From: Lacihabitans sp. CS3-21 | Lineage (GTDB): Bacteria > Bacteroidota > Bacteroidia > Cytophagales > Spirosomataceae | DNA length: 64,000 bases | NCBI RefSeq assembly: GCF_024343675.1 | Contig: NZ_RJUD01000008.1 | Span: forward strand, 96,483-160,482 | Reading direction: 5' to 3' | In this document: positions 18,466 to 25,992 of the stretch, piece after piece | How the letters are laid out: every line of letters starts with the position of its first letter | Position numbering within the stretch: the stretch's first letter is position 1 | The notes under the pieces: generated by a model | Database searches by the model: none | Seen by the model: the letters and a program-made list of their open reading frames with translations, nothing else | Told to the model about the DNA's origin: nothing | Position numbers and translations under genes: made by a program

Positions 18466-19452
18466 ATGACAGACGCAGACCTAAAACTTACCGAACCCTT
18501 ACTAATTGAAGACCCCAATAGATTCGTAATTTTCCCTATCAAGCACTCTAATATTTGGGAATTTTATAAAAACGCTGAAGCTTCTTTTTGGACAGCTGAA
18601 GAATTGGATTTATCACAAGACACCAAAGATTGGGAAGCCATGAATGACGGCGAGCGTCATTTTATTTCGCACGTACTAGCATTTTTTGCTGCTTCTGATG
18701 GAATAGTAAACGAAAATCTTGCCGTTGGATTCCTTTCCAATGTGCAGTTTCCAGAAGCCAAATGTTTCTATGGTTTTCAAATAATGATCGAGAATATTCA
18801 CGCAGAGGTATATTCTTTACTGATTGATACTTATATCAAAGACCAAAAGGAGAGAGATAGACTTTTACACGCCATAGACCACATTCCGTGTGTGGCTAAA
18901 AAGGCTGCTTGGGCAATGCGTTGGATAGAAAATGGTAATTTTATTGAGCGTTTGATAGCATTTGCGGCAGTAGAAGGTATATTTTTCTCAGGCTCATTCT
19001 GCTCGATTTTCTGGTTGAAAAAACGTGGTTTAATGCCTGGTTTGACTTTCTCTAACGAACTAATATCTAGAGACGAAGGCCTTCACAGGGATTTTGCGTG
19101 CATGCTCTATACGGAGTATATCAAAAACAAAATGAATCCGGCTGATGTAACAAAAATAATTACTGACGCTGTGGAAATAGAGAAAGAATTCGTTTCTGAT
19201 TCCTTACCAGTTTCATTGATTGGCATGAACGCTCCTCAAATGTGCCAATACATAGAGTTTGTGGCCGATCACCTTTTGGAGCAATTACAGCTGCCTAAGG
19301 TTTACAATGCCACCAATCCTTTTGATTTCATGGACTTGATTTCGCTTCAAGGCAAGACCAATTTCTTTGAAAAAAGAGTGGGTGAATACCAAAAAGCTGG
19401 CGTAACTTCTGACAGAGAAAAAATGTCCTTTTCGTTGGACGAAGACTTTTGA
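18466..19452 (+). CDS. nrdB: Ribonucleoside-diphosphate reductase, beta subunit (class Ia)
   Basis: A 328-residue ferritin-like diiron protein that generates the tyrosyl radical for dNTP synthesis. Iron-ligand helices are visible: [47 protein letters not shown] and [14 protein letters not shown]. The radical Tyr is expected in [13 protein letters not shown], the arrangement also found in eukaryotic R2. The C-terminus ends SFSLDEDF, the acidic/aromatic tail that docks on the alpha subunit. nrdA is not adjacent in this window, so the two subunits are encoded apart or nrdA lies elsewhere. Confidence 0.96.
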   Translation: MTDADLKLTEPLLIEDPNRFVIFPIKHSNIWEFYKNAEASFWTAEELDLSQDTKDWEAMNDGERHFISHVLAFFAASDGIVNENLAVGFLSNVQFPEAKCFYGFQIMIENIHAEVYSLLIDTYIKDQKERDRLLHAIDHIPCVAKKAAWAMRWIENGNFIERLIAFAAVEGIFFSGSFCSIFWLKKRGLMPGLTFSNELISRDEGLHRDFACMLYTEYIKNKMNPADVTKIITDAVEIEKEFVSDSLPVSLIGMNAPQMCQYIEFVADHLLEQLQLPKVYNATNPFDFMDLISLQGKTNFFEKRVGEYQKAGVTSDREKMSFSLDEDF

Positions 19453-19480
19453 TTTAAACTTAGTTTTTGGTAAAAATAAT

Positions 19481-19509
19481 AAAAGCCTCACTCAAAAAGT
19501 GGGGCTTTT
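19481..19509 (+). terminator. Terminator of nrdB
   Basis: AAAAGCCTCACT at 19481-19492 pairs with AGTGGGGCTTTT at 19498-19509 (one G-U pair). It could also work on the opposite strand for the small I9-like gene. Confidence 0.75.
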
Positions 19510-19561
19510 GACATTTACGATTAACCTAAACTATTTTAATTTTTTTTTAGAAAGGTTGGCA

Positions 19562-19777
19562 TCAAATACTGACTTGTCCTTCTCTCTCTATTGCTAAAAT
19601 TCCATTGATTTTTTTAAACTTCAATATGTCCTTTTCATTGGCATTTATTACAATTACATGAATTGTCTCCAGTTCTGAATGGACTTCACATTTAAGCCTT
19701 TTTAGCTCTGAAATCACGCTTTTATATTGCAAAGAATCCACTGATACTAACCATTTTACTTTTTTCATCTTAGCCAT
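19562..19777 (-). CDS. Small I9-inhibitor/subtilase-propeptide-like protein
   Basis: A 71-residue protein without signal peptide. I infer a beta-alpha-beta-beta-alpha-beta order: KVKWLVSVD (strand), SLQYKSVISELKRLKCEV (helix and strand), ETIHVIVINAN (strand), EKDILKFKKI (helix), GILAIEREGQVSI (strand). This is the layout of peptidase-inhibitor I9 domains and subtilisin propeptides, whose final strand typically ends in a V-x-x-V-E-x-E-like motif. It lies just downstream of a subtilase gene whose N-terminus is unusual, so it may be a trans-acting inhibitor or folding chaperone for that protease. A hairpin separates the two genes. The domain assignment is by pattern only. Confidence 0.6.
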   Translation of the reverse strand: MAKMKKVKWLVSVDSLQYKSVISELKRLKCEVHSELETIHVIVINANEKDILKFKKINGILAIEREGQVSI

Positions 19778-19811
19778 TATTAAATTTTTCCAGCAATTTA
19801 GAAAACCAAAA

Positions 19812-19841
19812 TTTTGGAGAGCACATCAAAGCTCTCCAAAA
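19812..19841 (-). terminator. Hairpin between subtilase and I9-like genes
   Basis: TTTTGGAGAGC at 19812-19822 pairs perfectly with GCTCTCCAAAA at 19831-19841. It falls 7 bases past the subtilase stop and 35 bases before the small gene, and may attenuate read-through. Confidence 0.75.
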
Positions 19842-19847
19842 TCAATA

Positions 19848-21224
19848 TCAACCAAATGGCGGTATTGGTCTTTTTATTGGGAAAGGCCTAGGAAATGGCT
19901 CTAAAATTATTCTTTTATTAGGTGCTTGCACCAAGCCAGCACCCACATCTCTTGTTGGATGGGCGGTCAATGGCTTAGCGGTGGAAGTAAGTTTCCTCCA
20001 TAAATTCATTCCTCTAACACCCGAAGATTGAGCCCAAAGAGCCGCAATGCCCGCCACATGTGGGGTAGCCATACTTGTGCCGTTCCAGGTGGCATACCTA
20101 GCAGGCATTTTAACACTTGAAAACACGCCTACACCTGGGCCAGCAATATCAACTGCTCCATAAGTAGAAAATAAGCCACCGCATGAGAAGTTGGCAACAT
20201 TCAAAGCACTATCCACAGCACCTACTGCCATTATGGAAGGACAATTGGCAGGGTGTGAAACCGGCTTTATAACTCCCGGTCTTGTGGAAGCATTTCCAGC
20301 CGCAGCTATTATTAAACAACCATTATTCAATGCATTAACTGCAACATTCTCATAAACAGCTGAATACCCAGCTCCGCTGACATTTCCACCCAAAGACATG
20401 CTGATGACAGCACAACCGTTGGCTATGGCCCAATTGATACCTGCGAGAATTCCACCATCACCACCACTACCGGCATTATTCAGTACTTTTCCGATATAGA
20501 TAGAAGCATTGTAAGCTATGCCATATCTTTCTACTGCTGGTGTAGGATTCAATGGACCACAAGCTGTACCTGTGCAGTGTGTTCCATGTCCGTGACCATC
20601 CTGTACGGCCTGACCTGAAACAAAACTTTGATGTACAATGGGTCTGCCTACAAAATCTGGATGGGCAAGATCAAAACCCGTATCCAAAATAGCTACTTTA
20701 ATACCCGCACCAGAATATGGATTTGAATACATAAAAGTTGAAGGAATCACTTTTGTGGCTTTTAGGCCCCAAGTAGACCCCACTGCACTTATCTCAGCCT
20801 CTTCTTCTTCGGTCATTTCTTCTTCAGGATTCTGAAGCAAAATATCGGCTAGAGAATTTACAGCATCTCTATAGCCTTTGATGTAATTTTCTGAGGATGA
20901 CTCTAAAATACCTGTAGCATAAACAACTCTTTCTGGTTCCACTACCATGTTGGAATTTACAGAAAGTCCAGCAATCGCACTTTCAAATTTTGGATTTTTG
21001 TTGACAATGGCTACACCAATTTTGTCAAGCAAAATTCCATCACAGTCGTCAAGATCTTTTTCGGTAAAAATTTCCCCATCAAATTCAGTTGAATTCTTGA
21101 GATTCAACCCACTTACGGCATTGATTTGATTAATAGAGTTTTGAGAATCAGAATTCTCAGGCATAAGTACAATATACCTTCCTGTATACTCTACTTCTTC
21201 TTCATTTTTTTTTGTTTTAGACAT
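19848..21224 (-). CDS. S8 family subtilisin-like serine protease, no signal peptide
   Basis: A 458-residue subtilase. The catalytic triad regions are all intact: Asp in VAILDTGFDLAHPDF, His in GHGTHCTGTACG and Ser in NGTSMATPHVAGIAALWA. The oxyanion Asn region is IIAAAGNAS. The first 120 residues (starting MSKTKKNEEEVEYTGRYIVLMPEN) contain a propeptide-like domain but no hydrophobic signal. The enzyme may therefore act in the cytoplasm or leave by another route. The C-terminal ~25 residues are Pro/Arg-rich (PFPRPFPIKRPIPPFG). I prefer the ATG at 21224; an ATG at 21275 would add 17 residues without changing this view. The neighbour downstream is a small I9-like protein. Confidence 0.9.
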   Translation of the reverse strand: MSKTKKNEEEVEYTGRYIVLMPENSDSQNSINQINAVSGLNLKNSTEFDGEIFTEKDLDDCDGILLDKIGVAIVNKNPKFESAIAGLSVNSNMVVEPERVVYATGILESSSENYIKGYRDAVNSLADILLQNPEEEMTEEEEAEISAVGSTWGLKATKVIPSTFMYSNPYSGAGIKVAILDTGFDLAHPDFVGRPIVHQSFVSGQAVQDGHGHGTHCTGTACGPLNPTPAVERYGIAYNASIYIGKVLNNAGSGGDGGILAGINWAIANGCAVISMSLGGNVSGAGYSAVYENVAVNALNNGCLIIAAAGNASTRPGVIKPVSHPANCPSIMAVGAVDSALNVANFSCGGLFSTYGAVDIAGPGVGVFSSVKMPARYATWNGTSMATPHVAGIAALWAQSSGVRGMNLWRKLTSTAKPLTAHPTRDVGAGLVQAPNKRIILEPFPRPFPIKRPIPPFG

Positions 21225-21538
21225 GGCTTTAAAAAAATTAATTTTGTGCTTACTCTCTTGGTCGGTTTTCAGCATTCCCGACTATTCTTCGAACTACTTA
21301 TAGAATTACAAAATCACGTCATAAGGCCTAATAAAACACTGTTTTATCAAATCTCATTTTATAAAAAAAAGATTTCTATATTTTATAAGTAGTACAAAGA
21401 ATAAATTTTCATGGCTATAAATTTTATAGTTTTCATGGTGTAAAAGTACACCAAGCCACGAAACGATTTTAGCGTAGAATTTCCTGAATTTAAATACCGT
21501 AGAAATACTTTTTGAACAAGTAGAAAAAACAAAATAGC
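21225..21538. other. Intergenic region between subtilase and udk
   Basis: About 314 bases with no supported gene. It contains the dyad TGGTGTA-AAAG-TACACCA at 21436-21453 and a smaller one, CTATAA-ATT-TTATAG, near 21414. These could be operators or hairpins in the subtilase leader (minus strand). Confidence 0.45.
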
Positions 21539-22159
21539 TTATTTTCTGAGGATATTTTGCAAAAAAGCTGTTAGAATTTTAAGGCCATTTTCAAAATGCT
21601 TGTTGTTGTTGATAATGATGTCGGCGTCTTGCTTGGTAGGCTTTATAAATTTTTCGTAGGTAGGTGCTACGTGATTTTCCCATCTATAAAGCACTGAATC
21701 AAGGTCATAACCACGTTCATTGTTATCTCTTATAATCCTTCGGCGGATTTTTATGTGTTCCAAGGCATCTATAAAAACTTTGAGATTGAGTAAATCTGAA
21801 ATGTATGGATCATGAAAAACAAAAATACCTTCTACCACTATTATGGGTGCGGGCTTAAAAACAAGAATATTGGGTTCTTTGTCAAAAATATCGAAAGTAT
21901 ACTCCTGCATTCTAACTTCTTTTCCGTTCTTGAGATCGTTGATATGTTGTGAAAACAACTCAAAATCAATAGACTCAGGTAAGTCGAAATTCTCAACTTT
22001 ATTGTTGTCTTTAGGTACAAGATCGCGAGTTTTGTAATAATTGTCCTGTGAAATAAGACAAACTTCGTCTTTTGTAAAATGGCTGAGTAAACTATGAAGA
22101 AAATAGGTTTTACCAGAAGCACTTCCTCCCGTAATTCCGATTATATAAGGCTTAGGCAT
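21539..22159 (-). CDS. udk: Uridine kinase
   Basis: A 206-residue P-loop kinase of pyrimidine salvage, phosphorylating uridine or cytidine with a nucleoside triphosphate. The Walker A motif GITGGSASGKT is at residues about 8-18. LISQDNYYKTRDLVP holds the conserved substrate-binding Asp and Tyr, FDLPESIDF the next conserved motif, and RRIIRDNNERGYDLDSVL the lid region with conserved Arg. Length fits. The gene is divergent from the SDR-like gene with about 130 bases between starts. Confidence 0.92.
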   Translation of the reverse strand: MPKPYIIGITGGSASGKTYFLHSLLSHFTKDEVCLISQDNYYKTRDLVPKDNNKVENFDLPESIDFELFSQHINDLKNGKEVRMQEYTFDIFDKEPNILVFKPAPIIVVEGIFVFHDPYISDLLNLKVFIDALEHIKIRRRIIRDNNERGYDLDSVLYRWENHVAPTYEKFIKPTKQDADIIINNNKHFENGLKILTAFLQNILRK

Positions 22160-22293
22160 TTATTTTACCAAGAATTGTTAAAAATTGAAATTTCGGATAC
22201 AAAACTACTAAATCTCGGTGGGGAATCGACCTTTTTTTGGGAGAAAACATTTTTATCAAACCATTGTATTTCAAAAATCGTTGTGAAATAACT

Positions 22294-23088
22294 ATGAATA
22301 CAATATCGATTTTGGGTTGCGGCTGGCTGGGGAAACCATTAGCTGTAGCGTTTTTAGCAAAAAACATGAAAGTGAAGGGAAGTACAACGACCCAAGAAAA
22401 AATTCAGACTTTAGAAAATTCTGGAATCAAAGCTTTTCAAATAGCTTTTCAACCTGAATTTAAAGGAGATTCAGCTTTCTTTGAATCGGAATTATTAGTG
22501 ATTAATATTCCCCCCAAAGCCAAAACCTTAGGCGAAGAATATCATCTTACACAAGTAGAAAATATTTTGACAGAATGCGAGAAATCTAAAAAGATTCAGA
22601 AAATAATATTTGTGAGTTCTACTTCGGTTTATCCAAATATCGAAAAAGAAATGAAAGAGAAAGATGCAGATTCAAACCATTTTCTGGTGAAAGCTGAAAA
22701 TCTCCTTATTGATTTTAGCAAAAAATACAAAAAAGAATTTTTGATAGTCAGGTTTGGCGGTTTGATGGGAATGGACAGAAACCCCTGCAAATATTTTACT
22801 TCAGAAACAGCAAGTGATTTCACAAAAGTGAATTATATCCATCAAAATGATGCTGTGGGCTCTATTTTAAGCCTAATTGAAGAAAATATTGTCAACGAAA
22901 CATTCAATATAGTCAGTCCAAAGCATCCCACAAGAGCTGAGATTTGGGAGAATTGTTCTCAAAAACAGACACAGATTTTAACTCAGACCAGAAATTCTTC
23001 AAAAAAGACCATCAATACAGATAGTTTTTTTTCAAAAAGCAATTATCAGTTTCAATTTCCAGACCCTTTGGCATTCAAGTATTTATAA
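22294..23088 (+). CDS. NAD(P)-binding epimerase/dehydratase-like protein (YeeZ-like)
   Basis: A 264-residue extended-SDR type protein. The start MNTISILGCGWLGKPLA gives the dinucleotide-binding GCGWLG turn directly at the N-terminus, so I use the ATG at 22294; a TTG at 22237 would add 19 residues with no support. IIFVSSTSVYPN is the usual SDR strand with the catalytic Ser/Thr region, and IVRFGGLMG and FNIVSPKHPTRAEIW match the later part of YeeZ-type proteins. The YxxxK of classical SDRs is not visible, as in several YeeZ relatives. Substrate unknown. Confidence 0.8.
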   Translation: MNTISILGCGWLGKPLAVAFLAKNMKVKGSTTTQEKIQTLENSGIKAFQIAFQPEFKGDSAFFESELLVINIPPKAKTLGEEYHLTQVENILTECEKSKKIQKIIFVSSTSVYPNIEKEMKEKDADSNHFLVKAENLLIDFSKKYKKEFLIVRFGGLMGMDRNPCKYFTSETASDFTKVNYIHQNDAVGSILSLIEENIVNETFNIVSPKHPTRAEIWENCSQKQTQILTQTRNSSKKTINTDSFFSKSNYQFQFPDPLAFKYL

Positions 23089-23161
23089 GGTTTTTGAAAA
23101 TCTGAGAAGCCAATGTTATGACTTCTTAGCTTAATAAATTAAAATATTTTTGGGAAACTAC

Positions 23162-23192
23162 TTGGAAGAATTGGACAGTTGACTTAATTTTG
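23162..23192 (+). promoter_or_regulatory. Predicted promoter of tRNA-Gln
   Basis: TTG at 23162-23164, 20-base spacer, then TAATTTTG at 23185-23192, followed by CACCC. The tRNA begins 18 bases after the -7 box. Confidence 0.6.
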
Positions 23193-23209
23193 CACCCACA
23201 TTACAGGAT

Positions 23210-23280
23210 TGGCTTATGGTGTAATGGTAACACAGCGGTTTTTGGTGCCGTTATTCAAGGTTCGAGTCCTTGTAAGCCAA
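23210..23280 (+). tRNA. trnQ: tRNA-Gln (anticodon TTG)
   Basis: A complete cloverleaf of 71 bases. The acceptor arms TGGCTTA and TAAGCCA pair perfectly, with discriminator A at 23280. The anticodon arm is GCGGT-TTTTGGT-GCCGT, giving TTG at positions 34-36. The T arm is CAAGG-TTCGAGT-CCTTG. The 3' CCA is not encoded. A rho-independent terminator follows immediately. Confidence 0.95.
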
Positions 23281-23283
23281 CAG

Positions 23284-23310
23284 AAAAAGTCGCTTTCGAG
23301 CGACTTTTTT
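23284..23310 (+). terminator. Terminator of tRNA-Gln
   Basis: AAAAAGTCGCT (23284-23294) and AGCGACTTTTT (23299-23309) close a TTCG tetraloop, followed by more T. Confidence 0.9.
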
Positions 23311-23408
23311 GTTTTTTATACCTCATCATCCTCATTTTCCTTTTTATTATTTGCTTATCCTAAAACTTTTTGCCTAATTGAATTCCAAATAATATTCAAT
23401 TCTTTAAC

Positions 23409-24890
23409 ATGAGTTTTACCGAAAAAGACCTTAAACAAATAGCTGACCGAGGTAGCGATTTAACCACCTTAGAACAGCAAATAGAAAACTTCAAATCGGG
23501 TTTTCCTTTCATGATAGCCAAAAGAGCCGCAACCATAGGTGATGGCATGATAAAACTCGACGAAAAAGAACTCAGTGAATATTTAGATGTTTTTAATCAA
23601 GAAGCCGCTAAAAAGAAACTTTTGAAGTTTGTACCTGCGTCAGGTGCGGCAAGTAGGATGTTCAAGTCGCTCTACGCAGCCAAAGACGAGGGCAAGTCAG
23701 ACAAGTCGGTGGAACAATTTCATGAGCAAATCAAATCTTTTGCTTTTTATAAAAGCCTTTCTAAATTTTTAAAAACCACCGAAAAACAAGAACAATTAGA
23801 AGCACTTTTGGGCTCAAATGGGCTGGATTATGGCAACTTACCCAAAGGCTTATTAGAGTTTCATGCCTATGGGGATTCTACCCGCACCGCATTAGAAGAA
23901 CACCTTGTGGAGGGAGCACAATATGCCAACAACAAAGGTAAAGTAAGGTTGCACTTCACGGTTTCTCCAGAGCACCGAAAAAAATTTAAAGAACTCATAA
24001 ACAAGGTTTTAAAAAGCTATGAAGCCGAGTTCAACGTAAAGTTTGACATATCGTTTTCTGAACAAAAAGCCTCAACCGATACCATTGCAGTAGGTATGGA
24101 CAATGAGCCTTTTCTAGACAGCAAAGGTAATTTACTTTTTAGACCAGCAGGCCACGGGGCACTTCTCGAAAACCTAAATGACGTTGATGCCGACATCATT
24201 TTCATCAAAAATGTAGACAATGTAGTGCCTGACCACCTCAAAAGTGAAACTATTCTCTATAAAAAAGCATTGGCGGGTTTATTATTGAGTTTCCAAAAAC
24301 AGATTTTCTATTTCCTAAAAAGATTAGAAAAACCTGAGCCTTCGGTTTATATGGTAAACAAGGCTATCAGATTTATCAAAGAAAAACTCAGTGTAGAAAC
24401 TCCGAAAGGATTTAGAAATTGGTCGCCTGAAGAAAAATATAAATTTGCGTTAGCCAAACTTAATCGACCGTTGAGAATATGCGGTATGGTAAAAAATGTC
24501 GGTGAGCCGGGTGGAGGACCTTTCTGGGCAAAAAACAGTGACGAATCTATATCGCTACAAATCGTGGAGTCTGCTCAGTTTGATATGAGAAACAAGAAGC
24601 AAAAAGAGATTTTTGAAAAAGCAACGCACTTTAACCCAGTAGATTTGATTTGTGCCACAAAAAATCACAAAAAGGAAAAATATGATTTACTAAAATTCAG
24701 AGACCCTAAAACAGGATTTATAACAGAGAAATCACAAAGTGGAAAAACGCTAAAAGCTCAAGAACTACCTGGACTATGGAATGGAGCCATGTCTGACTGG
24801 AACACTTTATTTGTGGAGGTACCTTTAATTACTTTCAATCCAGTAAAAACCGTGAACGATTTACTAAGAAAAGAACATCAACCCGCTTAA
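23409..24890 (+). CDS. DUF4301 family protein
   Basis: A 493-residue cytoplasmic protein typical of Bacteroidota. It matches DUF4301 in several places: MSFTEKDLKQIADRG at the start, FVPASGAASRMFKSL (a nucleotide-sugar-transferase-like GAASRM turn), PKGLLEFHAYGDSTRTALEEHL, LFRPAGHGALLENLND and CGMVKNVGEPGGGPFWAKN. The GxASRM and GHGALLENLN motifs resemble nucleotidyltransferase/sugar-phosphate enzymes, so a role in sugar nucleotide metabolism is possible, but the family has no established activity that I can state. Stands alone after tRNA-Gln. Confidence 0.88.
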   Translation: MSFTEKDLKQIADRGSDLTTLEQQIENFKSGFPFMIAKRAATIGDGMIKLDEKELSEYLDVFNQEAAKKKLLKFVPASGAASRMFKSLYAAKDEGKSDKSVEQFHEQIKSFAFYKSLSKFLKTTEKQEQLEALLGSNGLDYGNLPKGLLEFHAYGDSTRTALEEHLVEGAQYANNKGKVRLHFTVSPEHRKKFKELINKVLKSYEAEFNVKFDISFSEQKASTDTIAVGMDNEPFLDSKGNLLFRPAGHGALLENLNDVDADIIFIKNVDNVVPDHLKSETILYKKALAGLLLSFQKQIFYFLKRLEKPEPSVYMVNKAIRFIKEKLSVETPKGFRNWSPEEKYKFALAKLNRPLRICGMVKNVGEPGGGPFWAKNSDESISLQIVESAQFDMRNKKQKEIFEKATHFNPVDLICATKNHKKEKYDLLKFRDPKTGFITEKSQSGKTLKAQELPGLWNGAMSDWNTLFVEVPLITFNPVKTVNDLLRKEHQPA

Positions 24891-24967
24891 TATTAGCTAG
24901 TTAAATATTTGTAATTATAAAAAATTGTCGTATATTCATATCATATTAACCCTAAATAAATATAATT

Positions 24968-25381
24968 ATGAACACGAACAAATTGATTTTTGGAACATTA
25001 CTCGGATTTGTAGGCTACTTTATGGGTGGTTTTTTGATGTACACCATCGTTTTTAAAGATTTATTGGCTAGCACAAATCCAGGTATGGCAGGCGTCCAAG
25101 CTGAGCCAAACATGTTGGCCATTGCGGTTGGAAACTTAGCAGCTAGCTTTCTTCTAACTTACATTTTTGAAAGATGGGCAGGAATCAGAACTTGGATGAC
25201 AGGAGCAATATCTGGGGCGATGATCGGAGCATTGGTTACCTTCAGTTACGACTGTATGATTCTTGGAACTTCCACATTGATGACTTGGTCGGGCGTTTTC
25301 GTAGATGTATTGGTTTACGCTATCATATCTGCAATTGCAGGTGCTTTATCTGGCTGGATGTTGGGGTTTAAGAGAGCCTAA
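24968..25381 (+). CDS. Small membrane protein with four predicted TM segments
   Basis: A 137-residue very hydrophobic protein with TM stretches at about residues 7-28, 50-70, 77-97 and 106-130. Gly-rich helices (GTLLGFVGYFMGGFLMY, GAISGAMIGALV) suggest tight helix packing. It recalls DUF1761-like membrane proteins, but I do not assign it firmly. It is monocistronic between DUF4301 and a convergent rhodanese gene. No function proposed. Confidence 0.7.
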   Translation: MNTNKLIFGTLLGFVGYFMGGFLMYTIVFKDLLASTNPGMAGVQAEPNMLAIAVGNLAASFLLTYIFERWAGIRTWMTGAISGAMIGALVTFSYDCMILGTSTLMTWSGVFVDVLVYAIISAIAGALSGWMLGFKRA

Positions 25382-25396
25382 GCTTATAAATTGAAG

Positions 25397-25422
25397 AAGA
25401 GCAGCTGAAGCTGCTCTTTTTT
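25397..25422. terminator. Bidirectional terminator
   Basis: AAGAGCAGC (25397-25405) pairs with GCTGCTCTT (25410-25418) around TGAA, followed by T's; it overlaps the last bases of the convergent rhodanese gene. Confidence 0.8.
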
Positions 25423-25912
25423 AATATACTTTCTCACCTTTGTTTACCCATACTCCCCATTTTTTATTGTAGGCATGGATTTTTTGGGTAGGTTGGTTCT
25501 GCATATCTACTATTTCGTTTCCTTGATTCACCCACTCAAAAATACTTCCGTAGCAATTTTTCACGTTGGTGTAGCCTGCGGCCAAAAGTTTTTCTCCTAT
25601 TTTTTCGCTTCTAACACCTATGGAACAGTACACAACAATCGGAGCGGTTTTGGGAATATCCTTAATGCCTTCCAAAGAAAAATTATTAAAACCTACATAT
25701 CTGGCATTCCTTAGGTGACTTACTTCAAATTCTTCCAATTCTCTGGCATCCAACAATACCACTTCAGTACTTTTTGATTTCAGCTCTTGCACTTTGATAA
25801 TGGGAACTGTTTTTTTAATTAAGCCTCTCAAAAGCACATCAAAAGATTTGGATTGAGCTATGGATGCAGATGATTGTAACAGAGCCAAAACGATAAAAAT
25901 TATTTTTTTCAT
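25421..25912 (-). CDS. Secreted rhodanese-like protein
   Basis: A 163-residue protein with a signal peptide (to about residue 19, ASIAQS) and one rhodanese domain. VVLLDARELEEFEVSHLRNARYVG is the N-terminal rhodanese signature and VVYCSIGVRSEKIGEKLLAAGYTNV is the active-site loop with the catalytic Cys in CSIGVRSE. The expected activity is sulfur transfer or persulfide binding in the periplasm. No partner gene is adjacent. Convergent with the small membrane protein gene. Confidence 0.88.
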   Translation of the reverse strand: MKKIIFIVLALLQSSASIAQSKSFDVLLRGLIKKTVPIIKVQELKSKSTEVVLLDARELEEFEVSHLRNARYVGFNNFSLEGIKDIPKTAPIVVYCSIGVRSEKIGEKLLAAGYTNVKNCYGSIFEWVNQGNEIVDMQNQPTQKIHAYNKKWGVWVNKGEKVY

Positions 25913-25992
25913 TGAGAAAAGATAGACCTAAGTAAAACAAAATAAAATCAATAAAATTTCATAAATTTCGAAAAAAACCAAATAAACAAACA

